In this document: positions 17,184 through 25,492 of the stretch, piece after piece
Layout of the letters: each line of letters begins with the position of its first letter
Numbering within the stretch: position 1 is the stretch's first letter
Source of the DNA: Comamonas sp.
Lineage (GTDB): Bacteria > Pseudomonadota > Gammaproteobacteria > Burkholderiales > Burkholderiaceae_C
Reading direction: 5' to 3'
Length of the DNA stretch: 64,000 nucleotides
NCBI RefSeq assembly: GCF_009360615.1
Contig: NZ_SPEY01000053.1
Location: 1 to 64,000, forward strand
The notes under the pieces: generated by a model
The model's input: only the letters and a program-made list of their open reading frames with translations
What the model was told of the DNA's origin: nothing
Databases searched by the model: none
Made by a program: the position numbers and the translations under genes

Positions 17184-18254
17184 TCAGCTCGCGGCCGATG
17201 CCCCCAGGCCCTTGAGGCCCAGCTTGCGCATCAAGGTGATATCGGCCTCCACATCGGGATTGCCGGTCACCAGCAGCTTGTCGCCGTAGAAGATGGAATT
17301 GGCTCCCGCCATGAAGCACAGGGTCTGCACGGCCTCGCCCAGTTGCTGGCGGCCCGCCGACAGGCGCACGCGGGCCTTGGGCATGGTGATGCGCGCCACG
17401 GCGATCACACGAACGAAGTCCAACGGATCCACCGGCTCGCTGTCGGCCAGCGGCGTGCCGGGCACGGGCACCAGGCTGTTGATGGGTACGGACTCGGGAT
17501 AGGGCTCCATGTTCGCGAGCTGGGCAATCAGGCCGGCACGGTGGACCTCGGTCTCGCCCATGCCGATGATGCCGCCGCAGCACACGCTGATGCCTGCATC
17601 GCGCACGGCCGCCAGCGTGTCCAGCCTATCCTGGTACTGGCGCGTGCTGACCACATCCTTGTAGTACTCGGGCGCGGTGTCGAGGTTGTGGTTGTAGTAG
17701 TCGAGACCCGCATCGCGCAGCGATGCCGCCTGATGCGGCTGCAACATGCCCAGCGTGGCACAGGTCTGCATGCCCAGTCCCTTCACGGCACCGATCAGCT
17801 CGTTCATCTTCTCGATGTCGCGGTCCTTGGGCGCGCGCCAGGCAGCCCCCATGCAAAAGCGGGTGGCTCCGGCATCCTGGGCCGCCTTGGCGGCGCGGGT
17901 GACTTCCTCCACGCTCATCAGCTTCTCGGCCTTAACGCCCGTATCGAACTCGGCTGACTGCGGGCAGTAGCCGCAGTTCTCGGGGCAGCCGCCGGTCTTG
18001 ACGGACAGCAGGGTCGCCAGTTCGATCTCGCCCGCAGGCCAGTTCTCGCGATGCACGCTCTGGGCACGGTGCAACAAGTCAAGAAAAGGCAGGTCCAGCA
18101 AGGACTGCACTGCCTCCACAGGCCAGCGCTGGGCTTGAGCGGCCGCGACGGGCTTGGCCGGCGCATGCCAGTGCATGGTCTGGCTGCCGCAGGCGGCTTG
18201 CTGTGCGTCGGCGGCGCGCACTGGGTTGTCTTGCTCGGGCACGGAATAGGACAT
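17184..18254 (-). CDS. bioB: Biotin synthase BioB
   Basis: Radical-SAM enzyme that inserts sulfur into dethiobiotin (356 aa). The SAM cluster motif is C90-x3-C94-x2-C97 (CPENCGYC). Further conserved parts are [17 protein letters not shown] and [13 protein letters not shown] roughly 45-residue N-terminal extension is longer than in E. coli BioB. GAGGAGA lies 7 nt before the ATG. It is the first gene of the bioBADF operon; no bioC or bioH is here. Confidence 0.96.
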   Translation of the reverse strand: MSYSVPEQDNPVRAADAQQAACGSQTMHWHAPAKPVAAAQAQRWPVEAVQSLLDLPFLDLLHRAQSVHRENWPAGEIELATLLSVKTGGCPENCGYCPQSAEFDTGVKAEKLMSVEEVTRAAKAAQDAGATRFCMGAAWRAPKDRDIEKMNELIGAVKGLGMQTCATLGMLQPHQAASLRDAGLDYYNHNLDTAPEYYKDVVSTRQYQDRLDTLAAVRDAGISVCCGGIIGMGETEVHRAGLIAQLANMEPYPESVPINSLVPVPGTPLADSEPVDPLDFVRVIAVARITMPKARVRLSAGRQQLGEAVQTLCFMAGANSIFYGDKLLVTGNPDVEADITLMRKLGLKGLGASAAS

Positions 18255-18470
18255 CGCGGTCTCTCCTCAATCGGGGGAATGCCGCGCATTTTGGGCAAAA
18301 AAATCAAGGATTTACAGAGCCCGCATGCAAATAGTTACCCACCAAAGAGTTGCCGCAAGAAGCGCTATCTTTGGACGCAACTTCAGTGCATTTGACAGAT
18401 TTTCAGCGCACATTCGAAACAGCCAGCCATAACTTCCGTCAACTGCCACCCTTGTGCATTCAATTCAGCG

Positions 18471-18493
18471 CAACGCATCGAATTCATGCGTTG
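18471..18493. promoter_or_regulatory. Perfect inverted repeat upstream of bioB, candidate operator
   Basis: Arms CAACGCAT (18471-18478) and ATGCGTTG (18486-18493) are separated by 7 nt that contain GAATTC. It lies about 220 bp upstream of the bioB start. The size and symmetry fit a dimeric regulator site, but no regulator gene is adjacent. Confidence 0.4.
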
Positions 18494-18673
18494 AATTTCA
18501 ACGAGGAAGAGCGTAGATATCGGCAAAAAAACACAGTATTTGGCGGTTTTTGCCAGGACAAGGCCTGGATCAGGGCCAGAAACGGTGCTGGGCCGTCCGC
18601 GCAAAGGCGGACAAACACCCCAAACTGGCGGATTTAATTCCCTCAACTCTTGTTGGACATTCGCGCCGGGCGC

Positions 18674-18699
18674 AAAAAAGCCGCAGCAAGGCTGCGGCT
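18674..18699 (-). terminator. Intrinsic terminator of the second porin
   Basis: GCCGCAGC (18680-18687) and GCTGCGGC (18691-18698) form an 8-bp stem with a 3-nt loop. On the minus strand six T residues (18674-18679) follow. Confidence 0.9.
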
Positions 18700-18720
18700 G
18701 GAGGGCGGTAGGCTGGGGGT

Positions 18721-19716
18721 TCAGAAAGCGTGAGCCATGCCCACGCCGAACGAAGTTCCCGAGTCCGCACCGTACTCGTAGCTCTTGCGCCCCAGGCTGG
18801 CATAGAGCGTGGTGCGCTTGGACAGCGCGTAGTCGGCCCCCAGGGAATAGAAATGATTGGTCTGCTCCTGCATGCGCTGGCGGCCATAGCCGGCCTTGAG
18901 CGTGGTCTGCCCCATCTGGTAGGTGGCACCCAGCGTCAGGGCCTTGGCCGAGAGTGCCGTCTGGGCCACGCGCGAATAGTCCCAGGCGGCCATCACGGCG
19001 GCTGCGCCAAAGCGGTATTTGCCAGCCACGAAAGTGTCCTTGTCGCCACTGCCGTTGCGCTCGAAGGCCAGCATGCCGCTCAGGCTGTCCGAGTCGTAGT
19101 TGAGGGAGGCCGAATAGCCACGCCCCTCACGACGCAAGGTCAGCGGCACCTCGGTTCGCTCCGGCGAGGCGCTCAGATGCAGGGTGAAACCGCCCACCGT
19201 AGGCGAGTCGTAGAAGATGCCGTTGGCCATGCGCCCATACTCGGCCGCACCGTTGTTGCTGTAGCGGTCGGTAGGCGTGAGGTAGTGCCACTGGTACCAG
19301 GCGGGCGAGGAAATGCGGTTGAAATTGGCCCATGGGTCGAACTTCCAGTCCTGTGACCACATGGCCGACAGGGCGCGACCCAGTCGCAGATGGCCAAAGC
19401 CGCCTTGCAGGCCCACCGTGGACTCGTCGTGCCAGAACGGCTTGCTGCCCTGATCCTCCAGACGCCCGGTGTCGATATCGAAACGTGCGCTCAGACGAAA
19501 CGTGGCCTTGAGACCGCCGCCCAGATCTTCCCAGCCCGCAATCGCGAGATTGCTGCGCTGGATCGTGCCGGCCTGGGCCGTGCCATCAAAGCCGCGATAG
19601 ATGCCGCCGTCGATCAGACCGCCAATGCTGACGTTGGTGGACTGGGCCGCCGCAGGGAGCACGGCCGACAGAAGAGTGAAACATGTGGAACAAGCAATGC
19701 CAGTGCGCAAACGCAT
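18721..19716 (-). CDS. Gram-negative porin (Omp32-like)
   Basis: Outer-membrane porin of the betaproteobacterial type (331 aa) with a signal peptide ending near VLPAAAQ, a first strand VSIGGLIDGGIY and a terminal phenylalanine (MAHAF). AAGGAGA precedes the ATG at a good distance. It is clearly paralogous to the porin at 12674-13651: both have GTIQRS, KPFWH, ESTVGL, DWKFDPW and GIFYDSPT at matching places. It is a single-gene unit with its own terminator. Confidence 0.88.
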   Translation of the reverse strand: MRLRTGIACSTCFTLLSAVLPAAAQSTNVSIGGLIDGGIYRGFDGTAQAGTIQRSNLAIAGWEDLGGGLKATFRLSARFDIDTGRLEDQGSKPFWHDESTVGLQGGFGHLRLGRALSAMWSQDWKFDPWANFNRISSPAWYQWHYLTPTDRYSNNGAAEYGRMANGIFYDSPTVGGFTLHLSASPERTEVPLTLRREGRGYSASLNYDSDSLSGMLAFERNGSGDKDTFVAGKYRFGAAAVMAAWDYSRVAQTALSAKALTLGATYQMGQTTLKAGYGRQRMQEQTNHFYSLGADYALSKRTTLYASLGRKSYEYGADSGTSFGVGMAHAF

Positions 19717-19895
19717 GCCGGTGGTTCTCCTTGAATTGTGAAGTCACTGCCTCCGGCGAGCCCTTGGCACACCAGCAGACAGAGAAGGTCGCAGACCTGT
19801 GAGATGAGGCGATGACAGGCAGTCAGGCGCTGCCTGATGCACTGAAGACAGCCGGAACATGGCTGGCAGCGGGGCTGCCAATTCCGACCCGAGAA

Positions 19896-19914
19896 GCCTG
19901 CTCAAAAAGCAGGC
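19896..19914. repeat. Hairpin upstream of the porin and downstream of the Cys-cluster gene
   Basis: GCCTGCT (19896-19902) and AGCAGGC (19908-19914) form a perfect 7-bp stem with a 5-nt loop. No T-run follows on either strand. It could be a weak terminator for the minus-strand gene ending at 19973 or a regulatory site for the porin. Confidence 0.4.
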
Positions 19915-19972
19915 AACGGAGTCCATTATGAAAGTCCGGCCTGCGCAGAGTCCAGTCCGTCGTCAGCTTGGT

Positions 19973-21112
19973 TCAGCCGCTGCGCGCCACGCCGGAAGCT
20001 GCCCAGATGCGATTCATCTCGCTGCAAAAAGGCTGGGCACAGGGTGCCAGACCCTGGTACTGGCAGCCTTCGGTCGTGCACAGATGCGAGCGGTGCTCGC
20101 TGCTGCGGCGCGGCACAGGCAGGGCATTGGCAGCCTGGGCCGCCGCCATCATCAGCCACGGATCGGGCTTGTTCTGCAGCAATTGCTGCACTTCCTGTGC
20201 CAGCGCCGGCGCTGGCATGGCCAGAGGCAGACCGGCCATCTGTGCCGACATCGCCTGGGCGGGGCTTGCGGGGGCCGGCTGCAGCTCCAGCCACAGCAAT
20301 GCACTGGTGGCCAGCGTGCTGGTCGCCGCCGACGACTGCGGCTGCACCACCAGAGCCAGAGGACCGCTACTCAAGACACCCGGATCCGCCATGGGCAGGC
20401 GCAGGGTCGTCCCCGTTCCTTGGGCTGTCGGGATGCTTGCCGCACCCACAGCCTGCGCCCAGGCGGCAGGCACCTGCAATGTCAGGGAAAAGCTGCGCTC
20501 GCCTTGCGGCGTGACCAGCGTTCCTTGCTGCACCAGCCAGTTCTGCAGCTGGGGCAGACGCGGTGCGGCATCGCCGCCAGCAGCGGCTGCTGTCATCCCC
20601 TGCTGCGCCTGCCCCAATGCGGCTGCCGCCGTGGGCGACAGGGCTGCTGCCGTCTGCAAAGCCGATCCAGGAGGCTGCGCGCCGGACGCTGCGGCATGTA
20701 CCAGGGCCTGCATCAGCGCAACCGATCCCTGCTGGCCCGCCAGCAGTTGCAAGGGCTGGGTCTGTCCCTGCAGGCTGACCTGAACCTGCGCGAGCAGGCT
20801 CTGCACAAACTGCTGCACGGCCGCTGGCAGACCCTGACTGGGCCAGCTAGGCGCACCGGGTTGGGCCTGCACCTGCAGCGCCAGTTGCGCAATCAGATAT
20901 TCAAAGGCCTGGAGCTTGAGGTTCTGCAAGGTTTGCGGCGACCACTGCACGATGCTGGTCGCCGGGGGCGTCGCCTGAGAGGCGGGCAGCTGCTGCGCTG
21001 CGGGAAGATCCTGGACAGCGGCTGCAGCCACATTGCCGGCCTGCGCAGCCGCTTGACCCGTGGGCACGGACACGGGCAGTACGGAGGCAACGGGTTGCAG
21101 GGGTGCAGTCAT
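19973..21112 (-). CDS. Gln/Ala-rich protein with C-terminal Cys4 cluster, function unknown
   Basis: 379 aa protein that I cannot assign. The first about 330 residues are rich in Ala, Gln, Pro and Leu with low complexity, resembling flagellar hook-length (FliK-like) proteins in composition. A stretch around FSLTLQVPAAWAQAV and LLWLELQPAP also has a FliK-like feel. The last 40 residues are different: a cysteine cluster of the form C-x4-C-x7-C-x4-C (C-TTEG-C ... C-AQPF-C) followed by SEMNRIW, which could bind a metal. There is no signal peptide. It stands alone between a porin and metH on the same strand. Confidence 0.55.
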   Translation of the reverse strand: MTAPLQPVASVLPVSVPTGQAAAQAGNVAAAAVQDLPAAQQLPASQATPPATSIVQWSPQTLQNLKLQAFEYLIAQLALQVQAQPGAPSWPSQGLPAAVQQFVQSLLAQVQVSLQGQTQPLQLLAGQQGSVALMQALVHAAASGAQPPGSALQTAAALSPTAAAALGQAQQGMTAAAAGGDAAPRLPQLQNWLVQQGTLVTPQGERSFSLTLQVPAAWAQAVGAASIPTAQGTGTTLRLPMADPGVLSSGPLALVVQPQSSAATSTLATSALLWLELQPAPASPAQAMSAQMAGLPLAMPAPALAQEVQQLLQNKPDPWLMMAAAQAANALPVPRRSSEHRSHLCTTEGCQYQGLAPCAQPFCSEMNRIWAASGVARSG

Positions 21113-21196
21113 GCGTTCGTCGGTGGCGGGGCATCAAAGCCGGAATCAGGCCATTGTGCCCGCCCCTGCAGATAAGCATCGGAAAAAGAGCTGCCA

Positions 21197-21215
21197 GTGC
21201 TTGTGGCTCAAGCAC
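21197..21215 (-). terminator. Possible terminator of the metH module
   Basis: GTGCTTG (21197-21203) and CAAGCAC (21209-21215) form a 7-bp stem with a 5-nt loop. On the minus strand a CTCTTTTT run follows about 8 nt later, further than usual, so the call is weak. Confidence 0.4.
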
Positions 21216-21300
21216 CAGGGCTGCCCAGGTCGTGCCGGGGCCGCACGGTTCACGCCCGCGATCCGAAGCGCGGGTCAGGGGCGAACCATTCCGGGCGGAA

Positions 21301-22377
21301 TCAGGCTTCGGCCGGGTAGAACAGCTTGCGCGTGGCCGTGGCCTGCACGGCCTTGGCAATGGCACCGATATGGTCGGGCGTGGTGCCGCAGCAGCCGCCC
21401 ACGATATTGACCAGCCCCTCGGCCGCGAACTCGTGCACCAGACGGCTGGTGATCTCGGGCGTTTCGTCAAAACCGGTGTCGCTCATGGGGTTGGGCAGAC
21501 CGGCATTGGGGTAGCAGCTGATGAAGGTGTCGGGAGCCGCCTTGGCCAGCTCCTGCACATAGGGACGCATCAGCGTGGCACCAAGGGCGCAGTTCAGGCC
21601 CACGGACAGCGGGTTGCTATGGCGCACGCTGTGCCAGAACGCGGTCACGGTCTGTCCGCTCAGAATCCGGCCCGAGGCATCGGTGACCGTGCCGCTGATC
21701 ATGATGGGCAGGCGCTCGCCGGTCTGCTCGAAGGCCTCGTCCACGGCGAACAGCGCGGCCTTGGCGTTGAGGGTGTCGAAGATGGTCTCGACCAGGATCA
21801 CGTCGGCACCGCCTTCCATCAGCGCCAGCGTCTGCTCCAGATAGGCCTGGCGCAGCTGCTCGAAGGTGATGTTGCGCGCAGCCGGGTCGTTCACGTCGGG
21901 GCTGATGGAGGCCGTCTTGGGCGTGGGGCCCAGGGCGCCGGCCACATAGCGCTTGTGATCGGGCGTGCTGTACTTGTCGCAGGCCGCACGCGCCAGCCGG
22001 GCACTCTTGAGGTTCATCTCATAGGCCAGTTCGGCCATGTGATAGTCCTCCTGCGCAATCGTGGTCGCACCAAAGGTGTTGGTCTCGATCAGATCGGCGC
22101 CGGCAGCCAGGTATTTCTCGTGGATGTCGCGGATCACGTCGGGTCGGGTCAGCGACAGCAGTTCGTTGTTGCCCTTGACGTCATGGGCGAAATCCTTGAA
22201 ACGCTCGCCCGCACCATCGGCACCGGCATAGCCTTCGCCGCGGTACTGCGCCTCGCCCAGCTTGAAGCGCTGAATCATGGTGCCCATCGCACCGTCAAGA
22301 ATGACAAGGCGCTTGGCAAGCGTTGCGGGCAGTTCCTGGGCTCGGGTGTAGGCGGGGGTGGGGTGCGACTGGCTCAT
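21301..22377 (-). CDS. metH: Methionine synthase, homocysteine-methyltransferase module only
   Basis: This 358 aa protein corresponds to the N-terminal homocysteine-binding barrel of cobalamin-dependent methionine synthase. It begins with [13 protein letters not shown] and carries the zinc ligands in GLNCALG and the C-terminal GGCCGTTP. The folate, cobalamin and reactivation domains (another roughly 850 residues in E. coli) are missing, and the gene ends cleanly with a stop. A natural split of MetH into two polypeptides is known in some betaproteobacteria; here the second half is not in the window. The gene 3' of it is unrelated. Confidence 0.85.
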   Translation of the reverse strand: MSQSHPTPAYTRAQELPATLAKRLVILDGAMGTMIQRFKLGEAQYRGEGYAGADGAGERFKDFAHDVKGNNELLSLTRPDVIRDIHEKYLAAGADLIETNTFGATTIAQEDYHMAELAYEMNLKSARLARAACDKYSTPDHKRYVAGALGPTPKTASISPDVNDPAARNITFEQLRQAYLEQTLALMEGGADVILVETIFDTLNAKAALFAVDEAFEQTGERLPIMISGTVTDASGRILSGQTVTAFWHSVRHSNPLSVGLNCALGATLMRPYVQELAKAAPDTFISCYPNAGLPNPMSDTGFDETPEITSRLVHEFAAEGLVNIVGGCCGTTPDHIGAIAKAVQATATRKLFYPAEA

Positions 22378-22443
22378 AGACCACCATTGTAGGAAAGCTG
22401 GCCGGCTTTGCCGGGCAGCCGGGCATTGCCCTGGTGCCAGCGC

Positions 22444-23118
22444 CTATTCCGATTGCTGGCCTGCCGGGTAACGAGCCTTGGCCATGCGGAACGTCAGATT
22501 CCAGCGCTCATTGCCAAGCAGCGCGTGCTGCCCGTCCTTGAGCGGGGCGACGCCATGAAACACCAGACGCGAAGGCCCGCCCCAGACCAGCACGTCGCCA
22601 TGGGTGAGCGCAAGGCTGCGGGTGGGGCTCTGGCGCGCCAGTCCGCCCCAGAGGAAACGACAGGGTAAGCCCAGCGAGACCGAGACTATGGGCGCCGCAA
22701 AGTCGTTCTCGTCCTGATCGCGGTGCAAGCCCATGCGCGCGCCCGGCCGATAGCGGTTGACCAGGCAGGCATCGGGGACAAACCCCGGATAGCCGGCCAG
22801 CGCCGCGGCCCTGGCGGCCTGCTCGCCCAGAAAGGCGGGAATGGCAGGCCAGGGCTTGCCGGTCTGCGGATCGGCAGCGCTGTAGCGATAGCCCTGCAGA
22901 TCCGAAATCCAGCCCCAGCCGCCGGCGTTGGTGATCGCCACCGACATGAACTTGCCGCCGGGCACCTGCATGGTGCGAAACGCTGCCCGTGTCTGCAAGG
23001 CCCTCACCTCGGCCACCCAGCGCTGCTCCTCGGCTGTCGCAAAGCCGCGCAGCAGCACGGCACCGTCATCAATGGGTTCAGGGGGCGGGGTTTCGGTTTC
23101 GAATAGCGACAGGCTCAT
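22444..23118 (-). CDS. alkB: AlkB-type 2-oxoglutarate/Fe(II) dioxygenase
   Basis: Predicted DNA/RNA alkylation-repair dioxygenase (224 aa from MSLSLFE). The iron-binding triad is visible as H-R-D (LHRDQDEND) and the later histidine in LVFHGVAPL. NLTFR near the C-terminus supplies the 2-oxoglutarate arginine. VNRYRPGARMGLHRD is a strong family signature. It starts 47 bp after hutG on the same strand and may be read through from the hut operon, although no functional link is known. The long open frame upstream of the chosen start has no family similarity. Confidence 0.88.
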   Translation of the reverse strand: MSLSLFETETPPPEPIDDGAVLLRGFATAEEQRWVAEVRALQTRAAFRTMQVPGGKFMSVAITNAGGWGWISDLQGYRYSAADPQTGKPWPAIPAFLGEQAARAAALAGYPGFVPDACLVNRYRPGARMGLHRDQDENDFAAPIVSVSLGLPCRFLWGGLARQSPTRSLALTHGDVLVWGGPSRLVFHGVAPLKDGQHALLGNERWNLTFRMAKARYPAGQQSE

Positions 23119-23165
23119 GGCTCCATCATCGCCCACGCAAGAGAGGCAACAGTGCGCACGCAGGT

Positions 23166-23984
23166 TCAGGCACGCCCCGAACCCTGTGCAAAGGCCAGCA
23201 CGGCCTGCAGCAGACGCTGCATGGTGGGCTGGATGCGCGCCGCGACCTCGGGCAGGTAGTCGAACGGCATCTGCTCCTGCATATAGCTGGACTGCGTCAT
23301 CTCCAGCTGCACGGCGTGAAAGCCCTGCTCCGGCTGACCATAGTTGCGCGTGATGAAACCGCCCTTGAAGCGGCCATTGAGCACGCTGGTGTGGTCCGGT
23401 GCCTGCCGTGCAATGTCCAGCAGCTGCTGGGCCAGCGCCGGCGCGCAGCTCTTGCCGTCGGCGGTGCCCAGGTTCAGGTCGGGCAGCTTGCCCTCGAAAA
23501 AGCGCGGCAGCACCGAGCGGATGCTGTGCGCATCCCACAGCATGGCCACGCCATGCTGGCTCTTGATGCGATCGAGCTCGGCGCGCAGCTGCGCATGATA
23601 GGGCTGCCAGTAGAGTTCGCGACGGCGCGCGACTTCCGCCTCGTCGGGCTCCAGGTCCTTGCTGGCATAGAGAGGCTTGCTGTCAAAGCCGTCAACCGGG
23701 CACAGCCCGGTCACACTCTGGCCCGGATAGAGGCTGGCACCATCGGGCGGACGGTTCAGATCGATGACATAGCGCGAATGCGTGGCAGCCAGAATGGATG
23801 CGCCCAGTGCCTTGGCGAAGTCGTAGAGCTGCGGCATGTGCCAGTCGGTGTCATGGACTTCGCGCCCTTCGGGCGTGAGCTTGGCCGCAATGTCGGCCGG
23901 CACATGGGTGCCGGTATGCGGCATGGAAATCAGCAGCGGTGCCGTACCCTGGTGAAAGACAAAGGGGGCGATGGCTTGGCTCAT
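23166..23984 (-). CDS. hutG: N-formylglutamate deformylase HutG
   Basis: Final step of the five-step Hut route: N-formyl-L-glutamate to glutamate plus formate (272 aa). It belongs to the N-formylglutamate amidohydrolase family, with LLISMPHTGTHVP near the N-terminus, DTDWHMPQLYDFA, SRYVIDLNRPPDG and the DAHSIRS motif. The start is MSQAIAP, preceded by a GAAGAGAG purine tract. It lies 41 bp after hutF, and the two together define the deiminase/deformylase branch rather than formiminoglutamase. Confidence 0.93.
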   Translation of the reverse strand: MSQAIAPFVFHQGTAPLLISMPHTGTHVPADIAAKLTPEGREVHDTDWHMPQLYDFAKALGASILAATHSRYVIDLNRPPDGASLYPGQSVTGLCPVDGFDSKPLYASKDLEPDEAEVARRRELYWQPYHAQLRAELDRIKSQHGVAMLWDAHSIRSVLPRFFEGKLPDLNLGTADGKSCAPALAQQLLDIARQAPDHTSVLNGRFKGGFITRNYGQPEQGFHAVQLEMTQSSYMQEQMPFDYLPEVAARIQPTMQRLLQAVLAFAQGSGRA

Positions 23985-24025
23985 GGAGCGTCTCTCTTCT
24001 GTCAAAAATCTGAATGCAGCCGCCC

Positions 24026-25450
24026 TCAGGCGTTCTGCAGCAATGCCTTGCGGGTCTGCACAAAGCCTTGCTGAGCGACTTCGTGCAGCGCATGACGGCC
24101 TGCCTGCACGCGCTGCTGGCCGCGAACCCAGACTTCGGCAATGGCCGAAGTGCGATGGCTGGCAAACACATGGGCCGCATGACCGCTGTCGGCAGGCAGC
24201 CCGTTGAGGGCCACATGGCGGGCATCGAGCACCACGAAATCGGCCTGCTGGCCCACGGCCAGACCGGCAATGGCGCGGCCCGATGCCTGGGCACCGCCGG
24301 CCACCGCCTTCAAGGTCATGGAGGTCGCCACCTGGGGCTGGGCGCCGCCGCCAAGCACATTGCGCTGGCGCAGGCTCAGGCGCTGGCTGTATTCGAGCAT
24401 CAGCAGCTCTTCGGCGGCATTCACCGAGGCATGGCTGTCCGAGCCAATGCCCCAGCGGCCCCCATGCCTGAGCCACAGCGGCATGTCGAAGATGCCGTCG
24501 CCGAGATTGGCCTCGGTGGTGGGACAGATGCCGGCCACGGCCGCGCTGCGTGCCGCGCCTGCATATTCCTCGGGCGTCATGTGCGTGGCATGGATCAGGC
24601 ACCAGCGCGCATCGACGGGGGCATGGTCGAGCAGCCATTGCACGGGGCGCTGACCGCTCCAGGCCAGGCAGTCATCCACCTCCTGGGTCTGCTCGGCGAT
24701 ATGGATGTGCACCGGAGCCTTGGGCAGCATGGCGTGCAGGCCTGCGAGCGCGGCCTTGAGGCTGTCCGGCGGCACGGCACGCAGCGAGTGCGGAGCCAGG
24801 CCCAGAGCTGCCTGCTGCGCCCTGGTCACGGGCTCCAGCTGCTGCAGCAGGGAAAGCATGCTGTCCGTGCTGCGAATGAAGCGGGCCTGATCCTCGCGAG
24901 GCGGCAGCCCCCCGAAGCCGCTGGTCTGATAGAGCACGGGCAGCAAGGTCATGCCTATGCCCGTCTTCTGCGCCGCACGCAGCAGTGCCAGGGACAGGCT
25001 GGCATCGTTGGCATAGGGCTTGCCACCGGCATCATGGTGCACATAGTGGAACTCGCACACCGAGGTGTAGCCCGCCTCCAGCATCTCCAGGTACAGCCAG
25101 GTCGCAATCGCCTCCAGCGCCTCGGGCGTCATGCGATTGGCAAATCCGTACATCAGTTTGCGCCAGCTCCAGAAGCTGTCCTGCGCCTGACCGCGGAATT
25201 CGGTCAGCCCGCCGAACGCGCGCTGGAAGGCGTGCGAGTGCAGATTGGGCATGCCCGGGATCAGCGGGCCGGCCGCCTTGGCGGCGTCCTCCGCCTCCCC
25301 GGCCTCGCCGCTTTGCGGGTCCACATCGGTCAGCACTTCGGTCAGCTGGCCGCTCTCGTTCCAGCTCAGCAGGACATTGCGCGCCCAACCCGTGGGCAGC
25401 AAGGCGTCTGCGGCAAACAAGGTACGCGAAATGGATGAGGATGCAGTCAT
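24026..25450 (-). CDS. hutF: Formimidoylglutamate deiminase HutF
   Basis: Amidohydrolase-superfamily enzyme turning N-formimino-L-glutamate into N-formyl-L-glutamate and ammonia (474 aa). Metal-site motifs are NLHSHAFQR near residue 70, the HIHIAEQ histidine near 235, and the aspartate in GIGSDSHAS near 320. The length is normal for HutF. It lies between the HisC-like aminotransferase (42 bp) and hutG (41 bp) in the long hut operon. Confidence 0.94.
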   Translation of the reverse strand: MTASSSISRTLFAADALLPTGWARNVLLSWNESGQLTEVLTDVDPQSGEAGEAEDAAKAAGPLIPGMPNLHSHAFQRAFGGLTEFRGQAQDSFWSWRKLMYGFANRMTPEALEAIATWLYLEMLEAGYTSVCEFHYVHHDAGGKPYANDASLSLALLRAAQKTGIGMTLLPVLYQTSGFGGLPPREDQARFIRSTDSMLSLLQQLEPVTRAQQAALGLAPHSLRAVPPDSLKAALAGLHAMLPKAPVHIHIAEQTQEVDDCLAWSGQRPVQWLLDHAPVDARWCLIHATHMTPEEYAGAARSAAVAGICPTTEANLGDGIFDMPLWLRHGGRWGIGSDSHASVNAAEELLMLEYSQRLSLRQRNVLGGGAQPQVATSMTLKAVAGGAQASGRAIAGLAVGQQADFVVLDARHVALNGLPADSGHAAHVFASHRTSAIAEVWVRGQQRVQAGRHALHEVAQQGFVQTRKALLQNA

Positions 25451-25492
25451 GGTGATGGTCTCTGTGAGGCGAAAAAGATCAAACCGCGCAGC

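Larger units (their letters stand above)
18255..18720. other. 466-bp intergenic region between bioB and the second porin
   Basis: The region is more AT-rich than its surroundings and holds no plausible gene. It must contain the bioB promoter. I see a perfect inverted repeat at 18471-18493 and the porin terminator at 18674-18699. I looked for a BirA-type operator (TTGTAAACC with an inverted copy) and did not find a convincing one. Confidence 0.6.

Noticed and set aside
18255-18420. BirA operator upstream of bioB
   Set aside because: Short TGTAAA and GGTAAC pieces are present but in the wrong order and orientation for the known operator.
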